In this document: in pieces, positions 34,477 to 43,806 of the stretch
How the letters are laid out: every line of letters starts with the position of its first letter
How positions within the stretch are numbered: position 1 is the first letter of the stretch
DNA from: Emticicia sp. CRIBPO
GTDB lineage: Bacteria > Bacteroidota > Bacteroidia > Cytophagales > Spirosomataceae
NCBI RefSeq assembly: GCF_009905725.1
Contig: NZ_JAAAKV010000003.1
Span: 457,866-521,865, forward strand
Reading direction: 5' to 3'
DNA length: 64,000 bases
Translations under genes and position numbers: made by a program
The notes under the pieces: generated by a model
Told to the model about the DNA's origin: nothing
Databases searched by the model: none
The model's input: the letters and a program-made list of their open reading frames with translations, nothing else

Positions 34477-36186
34477 TTAAAGATTCATTTTCTTAAGTTC
34501 ACTGACGGCATAATCAGCCGCCCGGGCTGTCAGGGCCATGTAAGTTAACGAAGGATTTACGCAGGAGGAAGACACCATAGAGGCTCCGTCTGTCACAAAA
34601 ACATTTTCTGCCCCCCAGACCTGGTTGTACTTGTTAAGAACCGACTCCTTAGGCGTATGCCCCATCCTGGCCGTGCCCATCTCATGGATGCACCTGCCAA
34701 ATCCTGCAGGGTTGTCATAAGTGGTTACATTTTTATAACCGCCTGCCTCCAGCATTTCTGCAGCATCATTGGCCATGTCTTTTCTCATTTTTATCTCATT
34801 CTCCCTGATCTCGGCAGAAAAACTCAGGACAGGCAAACCCCACTGATCTTTCTGGGTTTCGCTGATGCTGACTTTGTTTTCAAAATAGGGGAGAGTTTCT
34901 GCAAATGCCCCCAGGTCCATATGCCATGAGCCCGGATGTGTTACTCTTTCTTTGAAATCGGCTCCGAAGCCATCTTCCGAAACAGGCTGTCTGCGGCTGC
35001 TGCCACCTTCATAGCCGAATCCCCTGAGGTAATCCCTCTTGTCGCCGCCGATATTTCTGAACCTCGGGATGTAGAAACCATTAGGTCTTCTGCCGTAATA
35101 ATACTGATCTTCGAATCCTTCAACACGGGCGTACGCCCCGGCCGAGAAATGGTGATCCATCAGATAATGGCCCAAAACCCCGCTGTCGTTGCCCAGGCCA
35201 TTTGGAAACCGGTTTGATTTTGAATTCATCAGAATATAGGTGGAGGCCATTGCCGAAGCGTTTACAAAGATGATCTTCGCAAAAAACTCCAGCTCTTCCT
35301 TCGTGTTCTGGTCTATTACTTTGACGCCTGAAGCTTTCCCTTTCTGTTCATCATATATAACAGAGCTTACGATAGAGAATGGCCTTACGGTCAGGTTGCC
35401 TGTTTTCATAGCGGCAGGCAATGTCGCCGACTGGGTACTGAAATACGCCCCGTACGGGCAGCCTCTCCAGCACATGTCTCTCGACTGGCAACTTGCCCTG
35501 CCCAGTGACTTTTGTTCTTCTGTAGGCTCGGTAAGGTGGGCCTGTCTGGGGGGTATCAGGTGTCTGTCTTTAAACTTCTCTTTCAATACGCCTTTCAGAT
35601 GCTGTTCAACGCAGGTAAGCTCAAAAGGCTTCTGGAATATCCCGTTAGGAAGATGCGGGATGTCTTCATAGCTTCCCGAAATTCCGGCAAAACGCTCCGC
35701 ATAATCATACCAGGGAGCGATGTCCTTGTACCTGATCGGCCAGTCGGCTCCGACGCCCTCCTTGATGTTGGCTTCAAAATCGAGGTCGCTGTAACGCAAA
35801 GCAACCCGGCCCCAGGTCAGCGATTTGCCACCCACCTGCCAGCTTCGGATCCAGTCGAAGCGTTTTTCTTCATGATAGGGGTAGTCCACATCTTTCACAA
35901 AGAAATCCTTGGAGGCCTCGGTGATCGTAAAGCCCGTTCTGGCGTGGATAGGGTAGTCTTTCATCTCTTCCAGGGGCATTTTACCATTGTGGTGGGGAAA
36001 CTCCCACGGAGCCTTCATGGCATGGGTGTAATCCTTGATGTGTTCGATATTCCTGCCACGGTCAAGCATCAGCACTTTTAAGCCTTTTTCGGTCAGTTCT
36101 TTGGCTGCCCAGCCGCCTGATATGCCCGAGCCGACGACGATGGCATCGTAGGTCATCTGCTCCTTTGATTTTCCTTGTATTTGCAT
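34477..36186 (-). CDS. GMC family oxidoreductase (copy 2)
   Basis: The 569-residue sequence is a close paralogue of copies 1 and 3: YDAIVVGSGISGGWAAKELTEKG near the N-terminus, the Cys cluster CQSRDMCWRGC, HEMGTARMGH and NPSLTYMALTARAADYAV at the end. The first residues MQIQGKSKEQMTYDAIVV nearly equal those of copy 3, so these two arose by tandem duplication. A hairpin with T run (36211-36239) lies between them, so copy 2 may be expressed partly apart. Lack of a signal peptide again points to export with subunit 3. Substrate unknown, probably a sugar or sugar alcohol. Confidence 0.92.
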   Translation of the reverse strand: MQIQGKSKEQMTYDAIVVGSGISGGWAAKELTEKGLKVLMLDRGRNIEHIKDYTHAMKAPWEFPHHNGKMPLEEMKDYPIHARTGFTITEASKDFFVKDVDYPYHEEKRFDWIRSWQVGGKSLTWGRVALRYSDLDFEANIKEGVGADWPIRYKDIAPWYDYAERFAGISGSYEDIPHLPNGIFQKPFELTCVEQHLKGVLKEKFKDRHLIPPRQAHLTEPTEEQKSLGRASCQSRDMCWRGCPYGAYFSTQSATLPAAMKTGNLTVRPFSIVSSVIYDEQKGKASGVKVIDQNTKEELEFFAKIIFVNASAMASTYILMNSKSNRFPNGLGNDSGVLGHYLMDHHFSAGAYARVEGFEDQYYYGRRPNGFYIPRFRNIGGDKRDYLRGFGYEGGSSRRQPVSEDGFGADFKERVTHPGSWHMDLGAFAETLPYFENKVSISETQKDQWGLPVLSFSAEIRENEIKMRKDMANDAAEMLEAGGYKNVTTYDNPAGFGRCIHEMGTARMGHTPKESVLNKYNQVWGAENVFVTDGASMVSSSCVNPSLTYMALTARAADYAVSELKKMNL

Positions 36187-36210
36187 AGCTTGGGTTAATA
36201 TTTTAAAGCA

Positions 36211-36239
36211 AAAATGCCCTGATTACCTCAGAGCATTTT
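36211..36239 (-). terminator. Hairpin terminator between GMC copies 2 and 3
   Basis: Arms AAAATGC/GCATTTT and CTGA/TCAG with one mismatch are seen; read on the minus strand, a T run lies in the closing arm. It should lower read-through from GMC copy 3 into copy 2. Confidence 0.6.
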
Positions 36240-36270
36240 TTATGTTTTTCGAATCAGTTAATTCAGAAAA

Positions 36271-37974
36271 TTAAAGGTTCATTCTTTTCAATTCATCTAC
36301 TGCATAGGCAGCGGCTCTGGCTGACAACGCCATGTAAGTAAGCGACGGATTGACACAAGAAGAAGAAACCATGGCTGCACCGTCAGTCACGAAAACGTTT
36401 TCTGCACCCCAAACCTGGTTGTGGGCGTTCAGAACAGACGTCTTAGGGTCTTTACCCATTCTGGCTGTTCCCATTTCGTGGATACCGATACCCGGAGATT
36501 TTTCAGCGTCATTATAAATAGTGACGTCTTTCAAACCTGCAGCTTCGAGCATGTTGGCCGCTTCGTTCACCATTGCTTCTCTCATTTTGTATTCGTTAGG
36601 TCCCCAGGCTGCATCAAAATTGATGATAGGCAGTCCCCACTTGTCTTTTTTGTCAGTCAGGGTGAACCTGTTTTTCTCATCCGGCAGAGTTTCACCGAAA
36701 CCTCCGATGTTGAAGCCCCACGGACCTACCTGGGTATTGGCATTTTTAAGGTCAGCTCCGAAACCGTCGTTGTTGCCTCTTCCTCTGCTTGCTCCGCCCT
36801 GGTAGCCGAAACCTCTTACGAAATCTCTCTTATCGCTACCCCAGTTGGCAAATCTCGGGATATAGATACCATTTGGTCTTCTGCCATAATAGTACATGTC
36901 TTCAAAACCTTCATATTTTCCTCCTGCTCCGGCTGCAAGGTGGTGGTCCATGATGTTTCTGCCCAATTGGTCAGAAGCATTACCCAATCCGTTAGGGTGG
37001 GTTTTGGATTTAGACTGCATCATGATCCATGCCGAGTTAATGGCACTTGCGTTCAGGAAGATGATTTTTGCGAAATATTCTACCTCTTCTTTAGTATTCT
37101 GATCGATGGCTTTTACACCTACCGCTTTCTTTTTCTCGTCATCAAAAATGACCTGGTAAACGATTTTATCGTTGATCAGCGTAAAGTTATTGGTTTTTTT
37201 AGCCGCCGGAAGTGTAGCTGCCTGGGTGCTGAAATAAGCACCGTACGGACAACCTCTCATGCAACGGTTACGGAACTGGCAGTTAGCCCTTCCCAATTCT
37301 GCCTGCTCAGGCGTAGGGGCAGTTAAGTGAGCCACGCGTCCGATGGTGATATTTCTGCCTTTGAATTTGCTCTCAACGGCCTTCTTTACTTCTTTTTCCA
37401 CACAGTTCATTTCCATTGCCGGCTGGAATATCCCGTCAGGTAATACGTCCAGTCCGTCTCTTGAACCGCTGATTCCGGCAAATTTTTCGACGTAATCGTA
37501 CCACGGAGCAAGGTCTTTGTAACGGATAGGCCAGTCAACCCCATGTCCGTCTTCGGCATTGGCGGTGAAATCCCTTTCGTTCCAGCGGTAGCTTTGTCTT
37601 CCCCACATCAGTGAGCGGCCTCCGGTATGATATCCCCTGATCCAGTCAAATCTCCTGGTTTCATCATAAGGATGGTCAATGTCTTTTTCGAAATGATGAC
37701 GGTGCTCTTCGTTGGCAGTATAGCCCGTTCTTACACCCGCCCAGTAATCTATTTTAGTCTGATTGTCTACTCTTCCTCTGTGGGTAAATTCCCACGGCTC
37801 TTTCATCGCAGTGATGTAGCCTGAAACGTGCTCGATGTCTCTTCCGCGATCAAGCATTAATACTTTAAGACCTTTTTCTGCCAGTTCTTTTGCTGACCAG
37901 CCTCCAGAAATCCCCGAACCTACCACGATAGCATCGTAGGTCATCTGTTCTTTTCCTTTTCCTTGAATATTCAT
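36271..37974 (-). CDS. GMC family oxidoreductase (copy 3)
   Basis: The 567-residue protein has the FAD motif AIVVGSGISGGWSAKELAEKG, the Cys cluster CQFRNRCMRGC spaced for a 3Fe-4S centre, IHEMGTARMGK and NPSLTYMALSARAAAYAV. It lies 66 bases downstream of the subunit-3 gene and is the likeliest direct partner of that protein. In characterised gluconate, fructose and glucose dehydrogenases the FAD subunit passes electrons to a cytochrome c subunit; no such gene is in the window, so the electron acceptor must be encoded elsewhere. Confidence 0.92.
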   Translation of the reverse strand: MNIQGKGKEQMTYDAIVVGSGISGGWSAKELAEKGLKVLMLDRGRDIEHVSGYITAMKEPWEFTHRGRVDNQTKIDYWAGVRTGYTANEEHRHHFEKDIDHPYDETRRFDWIRGYHTGGRSLMWGRQSYRWNERDFTANAEDGHGVDWPIRYKDLAPWYDYVEKFAGISGSRDGLDVLPDGIFQPAMEMNCVEKEVKKAVESKFKGRNITIGRVAHLTAPTPEQAELGRANCQFRNRCMRGCPYGAYFSTQAATLPAAKKTNNFTLINDKIVYQVIFDDEKKKAVGVKAIDQNTKEEVEYFAKIIFLNASAINSAWIMMQSKSKTHPNGLGNASDQLGRNIMDHHLAAGAGGKYEGFEDMYYYGRRPNGIYIPRFANWGSDKRDFVRGFGYQGGASRGRGNNDGFGADLKNANTQVGPWGFNIGGFGETLPDEKNRFTLTDKKDKWGLPIINFDAAWGPNEYKMREAMVNEAANMLEAAGLKDVTIYNDAEKSPGIGIHEMGTARMGKDPKTSVLNAHNQVWGAENVFVTDGAAMVSSSCVNPSLTYMALSARAAAYAVDELKRMNL

Positions 37975-38040
37975 TTTAGTATTTTACAGGTTAAATGGTT
38001 GTTGCGGACAGAAATCCACAAATCACTTTTGTTAAATTGA

Positions 38041-38679
38041 TTAAAGAGCGTACGCTTTCTGGCCTGGTTCTAATTTGATACAACCTTCATATCTGCCCGG
38101 AATCGGGATGAAATCAAGGGCCTTGGTAGCTCCCGGCTCAGAAGTAAAGTACCCGAAAAGGGTCAGTTCTTTGGCCAGTTTGAAGAATGGAACAGGAACT
38201 TCCGCTTCTTCTTTCTTTTTTGCACTTTCTTTAACAATACCTGTTTCGGCGTCTACCTGTTTGGCTTTTTCTTCGTTTTTAGCCGCTTCATCGTTAGACT
38301 TGGTCTGCATCGTCTTGATGACCTCTATTTTTTGCTCGGGTTTAAGAGCAACAAAACCTGAACCCAGTTTTTTGGATTCTTCTTCAACAGTCTCCAATCC
38401 TTTAAGGAAGTGGTTTTGCTGAATTTCTGAATAACAATCACGAAGCATGGTTTCAATAAACGGTCCCACACCGGCTTCTTTGGCACCCGGAGTATCTGTT
38501 TTTGGAATAATGACTTCTGCTATTTCAGCAATCAGGGACTGATAATCTTTAGATAAGACAAATCCGGACTCAGCGGCCGTTTTTGATTTACATCCCTCCA
38601 TTGTGGCAATAAGCGTAGGGATTGAAATAGCCCCACCCATGAGAACTGCTACTCTCTGTAATGCATCTCTTCTATTCAA
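38041..38679 (-). CDS. Gluconate 2-dehydrogenase subunit 3 family protein with Tat-like signal
   Basis: The N-terminus MNRRDALQRVAVLMGGAISIP has the twin Arg followed by a moderately hydrophobic stretch, as in Tat signals, and a Cys in MEGCKSK that might be lipidated. The body has the subunit-3 pattern: LIAEIAEVIIPKTDTPGAKEAGVGPFIETMLRDCY and the end ELTLFGYFTSEPGATKALDFIPIPGRYEGCIKL. A Lys/Glu-rich insertion (about 130-160) is notable. In the fructose and glucose dehydrogenases this small subunit carries the folded FAD subunit through the Tat pore. It heads the GMC operon and could serve all three paralogues. Confidence 0.9.
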   Translation of the reverse strand: MNRRDALQRVAVLMGGAISIPTLIATMEGCKSKTAAESGFVLSKDYQSLIAEIAEVIIPKTDTPGAKEAGVGPFIETMLRDCYSEIQQNHFLKGLETVEEESKKLGSGFVALKPEQKIEVIKTMQTKSNDEAAKNEEKAKQVDAETGIVKESAKKKEEAEVPVPFFKLAKELTLFGYFTSEPGATKALDFIPIPGRYEGCIKLEPGQKAYAL

Positions 38680-39325
38680 TGTAGTAAAACGTTAAGGTTG
38701 ACACTAAAATTTTTCATAAGTTAAAACACTCAGGCAGAATGATTTGTCAGGGAGTTTTTAGAAAATAATCACATGCCTGAAATACCAGAGTTAACAACGA
38801 ATTTCTCTTCATCCTATTATATTCCGGGATCAGAAGATGAAACAGAACGGGCTCTGAAAAACCAGGGTCATTTTGAAAAATATAACTTACTGAATATCAT
38901 AATCTTAAAGCAGAGAGCTCAAAAATCGCTTTTCTGCCTGTTATTTTCGGGTACCAATATCCAAATTAAATTCCAGAAATCTATGTGAAAGGCATTATTC
39001 AGACTTATTCTAATTTAGGTGCATTTTTGCTACTTTTCTGATTTTTGGATAAAGTATTAAATACAAATCCGGGAATTTTTATTTTTTCGGAGATTTTAAG
39101 TTTAAAAATGAGCCATTTTTGGTTTGAAAATGCATTTTTATCCGGGATTAAACTAAAAATGAAAATTAGTAATTTCAGAATAATATTCTGTGAAATATTA
39201 TTTTTATAAAATCATTAAAAGATAATATAAAAAAAATGCAAAATATTTACGAATATTTCTTAATTTTGCAAACCAAACAGAATTTTATTTCGTTATGGTA
39301 TCAATGAAAACAAATTAAAAATTTT
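38680..39325. other. AT-rich gene-free region
   Basis: About 650 bases carry no convincing gene; a 71-codon frame at 38773-38988 has no domain or good context. From 39000 on the DNA is very AT-rich, with repeated words such as AAAAATG and CATTTTT. TAATTTTG at 39261-39268 fits a -7 promoter element for the Dabb gene. The rest may hold upstream control for the GMC operon on the other strand. Confidence 0.5.
39261..39268 (+). promoter_or_regulatory. Probable -7 element of the Dabb-domain gene
   Basis: TAATTTTG fits TAnnTTTG and lies 57 bases before the ATG at 39326. No exact -33 TTTG is visible. Confidence 0.45.
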
Positions 39326-39727
39326 ATGAATAAGAGATTATTGAATTATCTGTTTCCTGCCGTACTCTTCGGAGTGTTTACCGGAATCATGGTTTTATAT
39401 GGTGTTGCATTTACTCCTCCTGCGGCAAAAAAGCAAATGGTGATCTGTTATAAGTTCAAACCTGAGGTAGATCAGGCTAAAATCGAAAAACACATGATCG
39501 ATTTTAAAGACCTGAAAAGAAACAGCAAGGAAATCGTGGGATACACCGCCGGATTTACTTTAAATGACAGCCCTCAGAAAAAAGACTATGATGTGATGCA
39601 CCATCTTACCTTTAAAAATGACGAGGATATTGAGAAATACCGTCAAAGTGCTGCTTACAAATCATTTGTGGACAGTCATAAGGATTTGTGGGAGAAAGAA
39701 TTTGAAGTGAAGGCGGAGATCAAATAA
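39326..39727 (+). CDS. Dabb (stress-responsive A/B barrel) domain protein with N-terminal anchor
   Basis: An N-terminal hydrophobic helix (LLNYLFPAVLFGVFTGIMVLYGVAF), either an anchor or a signal, precedes a Dabb domain of about 95 residues. The domain shows MVICYKFKPEVDQAKIEKHMIDFKDL, the central VGYTAGFTL, DYDVMHHLTFKNDEDIEKY and AYKSFVDSHKDLW. Dabb domains form dimeric ferredoxin-like barrels, and their function is mostly undefined. The gene is single, between its own promoter element and a strong terminator, next to but divergent from the sugar-oxidation locus. Confidence 0.88.
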   Translation: MNKRLLNYLFPAVLFGVFTGIMVLYGVAFTPPAAKKQMVICYKFKPEVDQAKIEKHMIDFKDLKRNSKEIVGYTAGFTLNDSPQKKDYDVMHHLTFKNDEDIEKYRQSAAYKSFVDSHKDLWEKEFEVKAEIK

Positions 39728-39744
39728 AACCGGCCTACAGGAAT

Positions 39745-39782
39745 AAAAAAAGGCCTGCTTTGTAATAAAGCAGGCCTTTTTT
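39745..39782. terminator. Bidirectional terminator between convergent genes
   Basis: Arms AAAAAAGGCCTGCTTT and AAAGCAGGCCTTTTTT form a perfect stem around GTAAT. The A and T flanks let it stop both the Dabb gene and the convergent rpe gene. Confidence 0.9.
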
Positions 39783-39801
39783 GTATTTAAAGGACCTTGT
39801 C

Positions 39802-40455
39802 TCACATATTCTTTAGTGCCTCGATGGTCTGAAGGGGATTGGCCGAAGAGAAAACAAAACTACCCGCCACAAGGGCGTCCGCCCCTGCTTCTACCAGTTT
39901 TTTGCCGGTCTCAAGATTTACACCGCCGTCTATTTCAATGAGGGTGCTGAGGTTTTGTTCAGTGATCATGCTTTTCAGCTTTCTTACCTTATCATAGGTC
40001 TTTTCGATAAACTTCTGTCCTCCGAAACCCGGATTAACAGACATCAGAAGAACAAGGTCGCAATCAACCAGGATATCTTCAAGCAGGGAAACCGGCGTAC
40101 CGGGATTAAGTACCACACCTGCTTTACAGCCGGCCTCTTTGATCTGGGCCAGGGTCCTGTGTATATGAGGACAGGCTTCTAAGTGTACAGTGATCTGATC
40201 AGCCCCTGCTTTTTTAAAGGCCTCAATGTATTTTTCCGGCTGAACGATCATCAGGTGAACGTCGAGGGGTTTGGTGGCGTGCTTTTTTATGGCTTCTGTC
40301 ACCGGAATCCCGAATGAAATATTGGGAACAAATACCCCATCCATAATATCGATATGAAACCAATCGGCCTGAGAAGCATTGATCATTTCAACGTCTCTTT
40401 GCAAATTGGCAAAATCGGCGGCTAATACGGATGGAGCGATAATCGTTTGATTCAT
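39802..40455 (-). CDS. rpe: Ribulose-phosphate 3-epimerase
   Basis: The 217-residue TIM barrel has the family signatures APSVLAADFANLQRDVEMI, WFHIDIMDGVFVPNISFG (metal His/Asp), DVHLMIVQPEKYI, LMSVNPGFGGQKFI and LIEIDGGVNLETG. It interconverts ribulose-5-phosphate and xylulose-5-phosphate in the pentose phosphate pathway, using a divalent metal. It is single and convergent with the Dabb gene; the two share a terminator. Confidence 0.96.
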   Translation of the reverse strand: MNQTIIAPSVLAADFANLQRDVEMINASQADWFHIDIMDGVFVPNISFGIPVTEAIKKHATKPLDVHLMIVQPEKYIEAFKKAGADQITVHLEACPHIHRTLAQIKEAGCKAGVVLNPGTPVSLLEDILVDCDLVLLMSVNPGFGGQKFIEKTYDKVRKLKSMITEQNLSTLIEIDGGVNLETGKKLVEAGADALVAGSFVFSSANPLQTIEALKNM

Positions 40456-40696
40456 TTGTGCTGAGCTTTTTTTACAAAGGTAGTCATTTACCGATTATCT
40501 GCCAATTTGAACCATTCACTCAATAAAAGCTGTCAACTACTAATTCCAGTCTTTACGGTGTTTTTATTTTAATAATTTTAGCTTGAGAAACAGTTAAATC
40601 TACGTGAGAAAACGAGTAGAAATACTCTAATTTCTATGAGGCCTTTTCTTCAACTTTGTATCGAAATGAAAACTAACTAAAAAACTTTGAGTCGCT

Positions 40697-41074
40697 ATGA
40701 ATAATGTAACAAATCTACCTGCGAGAAACATCCTGAGATTTAACTATGGTAAAAAGCCGGTGCTGTCCAGCTCTATCAAATATATCGAGAGCTTTGCCGG
40801 AAATTACTCAATGGTCAGATTGCATGACCACGGTTATATCTGCTCTTCTTTTACTTTAAAACACTACCGTGAGAAACTTGAGCCGCAAGGTGAGTTTTTC
40901 CTCGTGCGTAAAGGTCTTCTGATCAACCTGAATTTTATCAATCAGATCATTGATCAGGAAGGTAAAAAATGGGCCGTTCTTACTTCCGGCGAAAGCTTTC
41001 AGCTGTCGAGAAGATGCGGTCAGAAATTGCTGAGCTTCTTGAAAGACAAAGAAGATCTTAAAATGGTTTGCTGA
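40697..41074 (+). CDS. Stand-alone LytTR DNA-binding protein
   Basis: The 125 residues consist almost only of a LytTR domain: SSSIKYIESFAGNYSMVRLHDHGYICSSFTLKHYREKL, then FFLVRKGLLINLNFINQI and FQLSRRCGQKLLSFL. No receiver or membrane part is attached, so it is not a classic two-component regulator. Such short LytTR proteins may respond to protein partners or simply to their own level. Genes on both sides (rpe, ligA) are housekeeping and give no hint of target. A hairpin at 41113-41137 probably ends the transcript. Confidence 0.87.
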   Translation: MNNVTNLPARNILRFNYGKKPVLSSSIKYIESFAGNYSMVRLHDHGYICSSFTLKHYREKLEPQGEFFLVRKGLLINLNFINQIIDQEGKKWAVLTSGESFQLSRRCGQKLLSFLKDKEDLKMVC

Positions 41075-41112
41075 ATTAGTTGAAATCACGATAACCCCTG
41101 AAACGGACCAAT

Positions 41113-41137
41113 GCATTCTCCGGTTTCCGGAGAATGC
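41113..41137 (+). terminator. Hairpin after the LytTR gene
   Basis: GCATTCTCCGG and CCGGAGAATGC pair perfectly around TTT, 38 bases after the stop. The following bases hold a short CTTTTT only after a gap, so termination is likely but not certain. A fragment CTCCGTTTCCGGAGAAT resembling it recurs near 46238. Confidence 0.6.
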
Positions 41138-41288
41138 CCTTCCCGGCTTTTTGCTATTGACGAACGCCTTTCCGCTAGAACACCCCAGCTTACGCTACTT
41201 ATTTTTCCCATCTCAATCAGCTTTGCTTTGGCTAAGGGGGCTTATTAACTTTTATGTATGGTAATCCTGAAAAATAATTTCAAACGAT

Positions 41289-41296
41289 TAACTTTG
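41289..41296 (+). promoter_or_regulatory. Probable -7 element of ligA
   Basis: TAACTTTG fits the Bacteroidota -7 element and lies 28 bases before the ligA ATG. Confidence 0.45.
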
Positions 41297-41324
41297 GAGT
41301 TAAAATCTATCATCAGTAAAAGAA

Positions 41325-43385
41325 ATGAACCCTCAAGAAAGAATTGACGAGCTCTCTGACCAGTTAAACCATTACAATCAGAAATATTACCAGGATGCCG
41401 TTTCACTGATCTCAGATCAGGAGTTTGATTTCCTGCTCAAAGAACTCGAAGAGCTTGAAAAGAAATATCCTGAGTTGGCCAGGGAAGATTCTCCGACCCA
41501 CAGGGTGGGAGGTACCATCACCAAATCTTTTGAAACGGTGGCCCACAGGTATCCCATGCTTTCACTGTCTAATACTTACAGTGAACAGGAGCTGATAGAC
41601 TGGGATGAACGCATCCGCAAAATCCTAGACAAAGATTCGTACGAGTACATTTGTGAAATCAAGTTTGACGGTATTTCCCTTTCGATGGTTTACGAAAACG
41701 GGGTGCTGAAAAGGGGTGTGACCAGGGGAGACGGGCAGCGTGGTGATGATATTACCACCAATGTCAAGACGATCAGGTCTTTGCCTTTAAGAGTCAGGTC
41801 CGAATTACAGACCTCAGCCGTTTTTGAAATAAGAGGAGAAGGCTTTTTACCCAACAAGGAATTCCAGAGAATCAACGCAGAAAGAGAAGACATAGGGGAG
41901 CCAGCCCTGGCGAACCCGAGAAATGCGGCATCAGGCACTTTCAAAATGCAGGACTCAAGTGTTGTGGCGTCCCGGAACCTGGATTGTTTCATCTACCAGT
42001 TTATCAGTGAGGATGACCGTTTTCAGACCCATGAAGAAAGCCTGATCGACCTCAAATCTATGGGATTCAACGTGTCTCAGTCCTGGAAAAAAGTAAATAC
42101 GATCCAGGAAGTGATAGAGTATATCAATGAATGGAGTGATAAAAGACATACGCTGCCTTGTGCCACTGACGGAATCGTGATCAAGGTCAATTCCTACAGA
42201 CAAAGAGAAGAACTGGGCTTTACGGCCAAAAGCCCGAGGTGGGCGATCGCTTATAAATACAAAGCAGAATCTAAATCGACCCTGCTTAAAGGAGTGACCT
42301 ACCAGGTGGGCCGCACCGGGGCAGTGACGCCGGTGGCAGAACTGGAGGCCATTGAACTTTCTATGACGACTGTCAGAAGGGCTACCTTACATAATGCGGA
42401 TGAAATCAAAAGGTTGGGGCTTTGTATCGGAGACTATGTTTTTGTGGAGAAGGCGGGTGAAATCATCCCGAAAGTAACGGGTGTGGATGCTTCGAGGCCC
42501 TCTGCTTTGTTCAGGGAGGAAGTGCAGTTCCCGACTGCATGCCCGTCATGCGGAACAGGATTGGTGAGGACAGAAGGTGAGGCGGCCTATTATTGCCCGA
42601 ATGAAAAAACATGCCCGCCCCAGGTAAAAGGCCGGATTGAGCATTTTATCCAGCGTAAAGCAATGAACATTGACAGCCTGGGAGAGGGTAAAATAGAAAT
42701 CCTGATCGAAAACAGGATGATCGACGATGCATCGGACTTGTATCGGCTGAATTACGACAGTCTTTTAGGTCTGGAGAAAGTACATGTGGATGAAGAGACC
42801 GGGAAAGAGCGGAAGGTGAGTTTTAAGGAAAAAACAGTACAGAATATATTGGACGGCATAGAGAAATCCAAAAGCCAGCCTTTCAGTAAGGTGCTGTTTG
42901 CCATAGGCATCCGGTTTGTGGGTGAAACCACCGCTCAGAAACTGGCGGCTTATTTTAAAGATATCAATCAATTAAAACTGGCGACTTATGATGCCCTGAT
43001 GACCGTTCCGGATGTCGGAGGTAAAGTGGCTCAGAGTATTCTTGATTACTTCAGCGAAGAAGCCAATGTGCAGTTTGTGGAAAGGCTGGAAGCGGCCGGG
43101 TTGCAAATGGTGTCTGAAAGCGTCGCGTTGGAGGTGGAGGGCAATGCCCTTGACGGGAAGACATTCTTGTATAGCGGCACTTTTGAAAACTACAGCCGCG
43201 AAGCCCTGGAACAAAAAATAGAAGCCAACGGAGGAAAACTGGTCAGCGGGGTGTCCAAGAAACTGGATTTCCTGATCGTCGGAGTCAATGCCGGGCCTTC
43301 AAAAATCAGCAAAGCTGAAACCTTGGGTGTGAAAATGATCAGCGAATCGGATTTTGAAGGAATGCTGACTCCGCCGGTTTCATAA
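41325..43385 (+). CDS. ligA: NAD-dependent DNA ligase
   Basis: All parts of the 686-residue ligase are visible. They are the Ia domain at the N-terminus (YYQDAVSLISDQEFDFLLKEL), the adenylation Lys in CEIKFDGISLSMVY, the OB-fold region, a four-Cys zinc finger (CPSCGTGLVRTEGEAAYYCPNEKTC), helix-hairpin-helix repeats, and a C-terminal BRCT domain (GKTFLYSGTFENYSREALEQKI). It seals nicks in replication and repair. It has its own promoter element and strong terminator, so it is monocistronic. Confidence 0.97.
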   Translation: MNPQERIDELSDQLNHYNQKYYQDAVSLISDQEFDFLLKELEELEKKYPELAREDSPTHRVGGTITKSFETVAHRYPMLSLSNTYSEQELIDWDERIRKILDKDSYEYICEIKFDGISLSMVYENGVLKRGVTRGDGQRGDDITTNVKTIRSLPLRVRSELQTSAVFEIRGEGFLPNKEFQRINAEREDIGEPALANPRNAASGTFKMQDSSVVASRNLDCFIYQFISEDDRFQTHEESLIDLKSMGFNVSQSWKKVNTIQEVIEYINEWSDKRHTLPCATDGIVIKVNSYRQREELGFTAKSPRWAIAYKYKAESKSTLLKGVTYQVGRTGAVTPVAELEAIELSMTTVRRATLHNADEIKRLGLCIGDYVFVEKAGEIIPKVTGVDASRPSALFREEVQFPTACPSCGTGLVRTEGEAAYYCPNEKTCPPQVKGRIEHFIQRKAMNIDSLGEGKIEILIENRMIDDASDLYRLNYDSLLGLEKVHVDEETGKERKVSFKEKTVQNILDGIEKSKSQPFSKVLFAIGIRFVGETTAQKLAAYFKDINQLKLATYDALMTVPDVGGKVAQSILDYFSEEANVQFVERLEAAGLQMVSESVALEVEGNALDGKTFLYSGTFENYSREALEQKIEANGGKLVSGVSKKLDFLIVGVNAGPSKISKAETLGVKMISESDFEGMLTPPVS

Positions 43386-43469
43386 AGCCTGATTCGGAGA
43401 AAAGTACAAAAATACCGTCTTGCTGAGATAGGATTACAACAGATACCAGACATCAGAATCCGGGATGGG

Positions 43470-43512
43470 GAGTGTAAGGTGCAATAAATCTGCACGTTAC
43501 ACTCTTTTTTTT
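43470..43512 (+). terminator. Rho-independent terminator of ligA
   Basis: GAGTGTAAGGTGCA and TGCACGTTACACTC pair with a single G-G mismatch around seven bases and are followed by eight T. Confidence 0.9.
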
Positions 43513-43702
43513 ATGGCCGGATCTTAACAAGGGATACATAATAGAGGGAAAATACCCGGTAAAATGACAGACGAGGGCACTTTAATTTTCGGATTATCGT
43601 CGTTTTTTAGAAAATATCAGTTGCTGTCTTATGAAAAACAGTAAAATTTTTTGGTTTGCTTCCCTTGAAAATTAAAAAAAAGTACAAATTATCTTTAAGT
43701 TG

Positions 43703-43716
43703 TGCAAACATTTGCA
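43703..43716. promoter_or_regulatory. LacI-like palindrome
   Basis: TGCAAACATTTGCA has perfect 6-bp arms around CA and resembles operators of LacI-family repressors (TGnAAnCGnTnnCA), with one change from the central CG. It lies about 110 bases before a promoter-like site in a region with no gene. Confidence 0.45.
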
Positions 43717-43806
43717 AATTTAATAAAGATCACAAAAACAAATATTCACCCGATTGCATTGACGACTTTGCACTGAAGTGTCATTATTACAAATAAAATA
43801 AGTGTT

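Noticed and set aside
38773..38988. 71-codon open frame in the gap before the Dabb gene
   Set aside because: No recognisable domain, composition like the surrounding AT-rich DNA and no operon partner.
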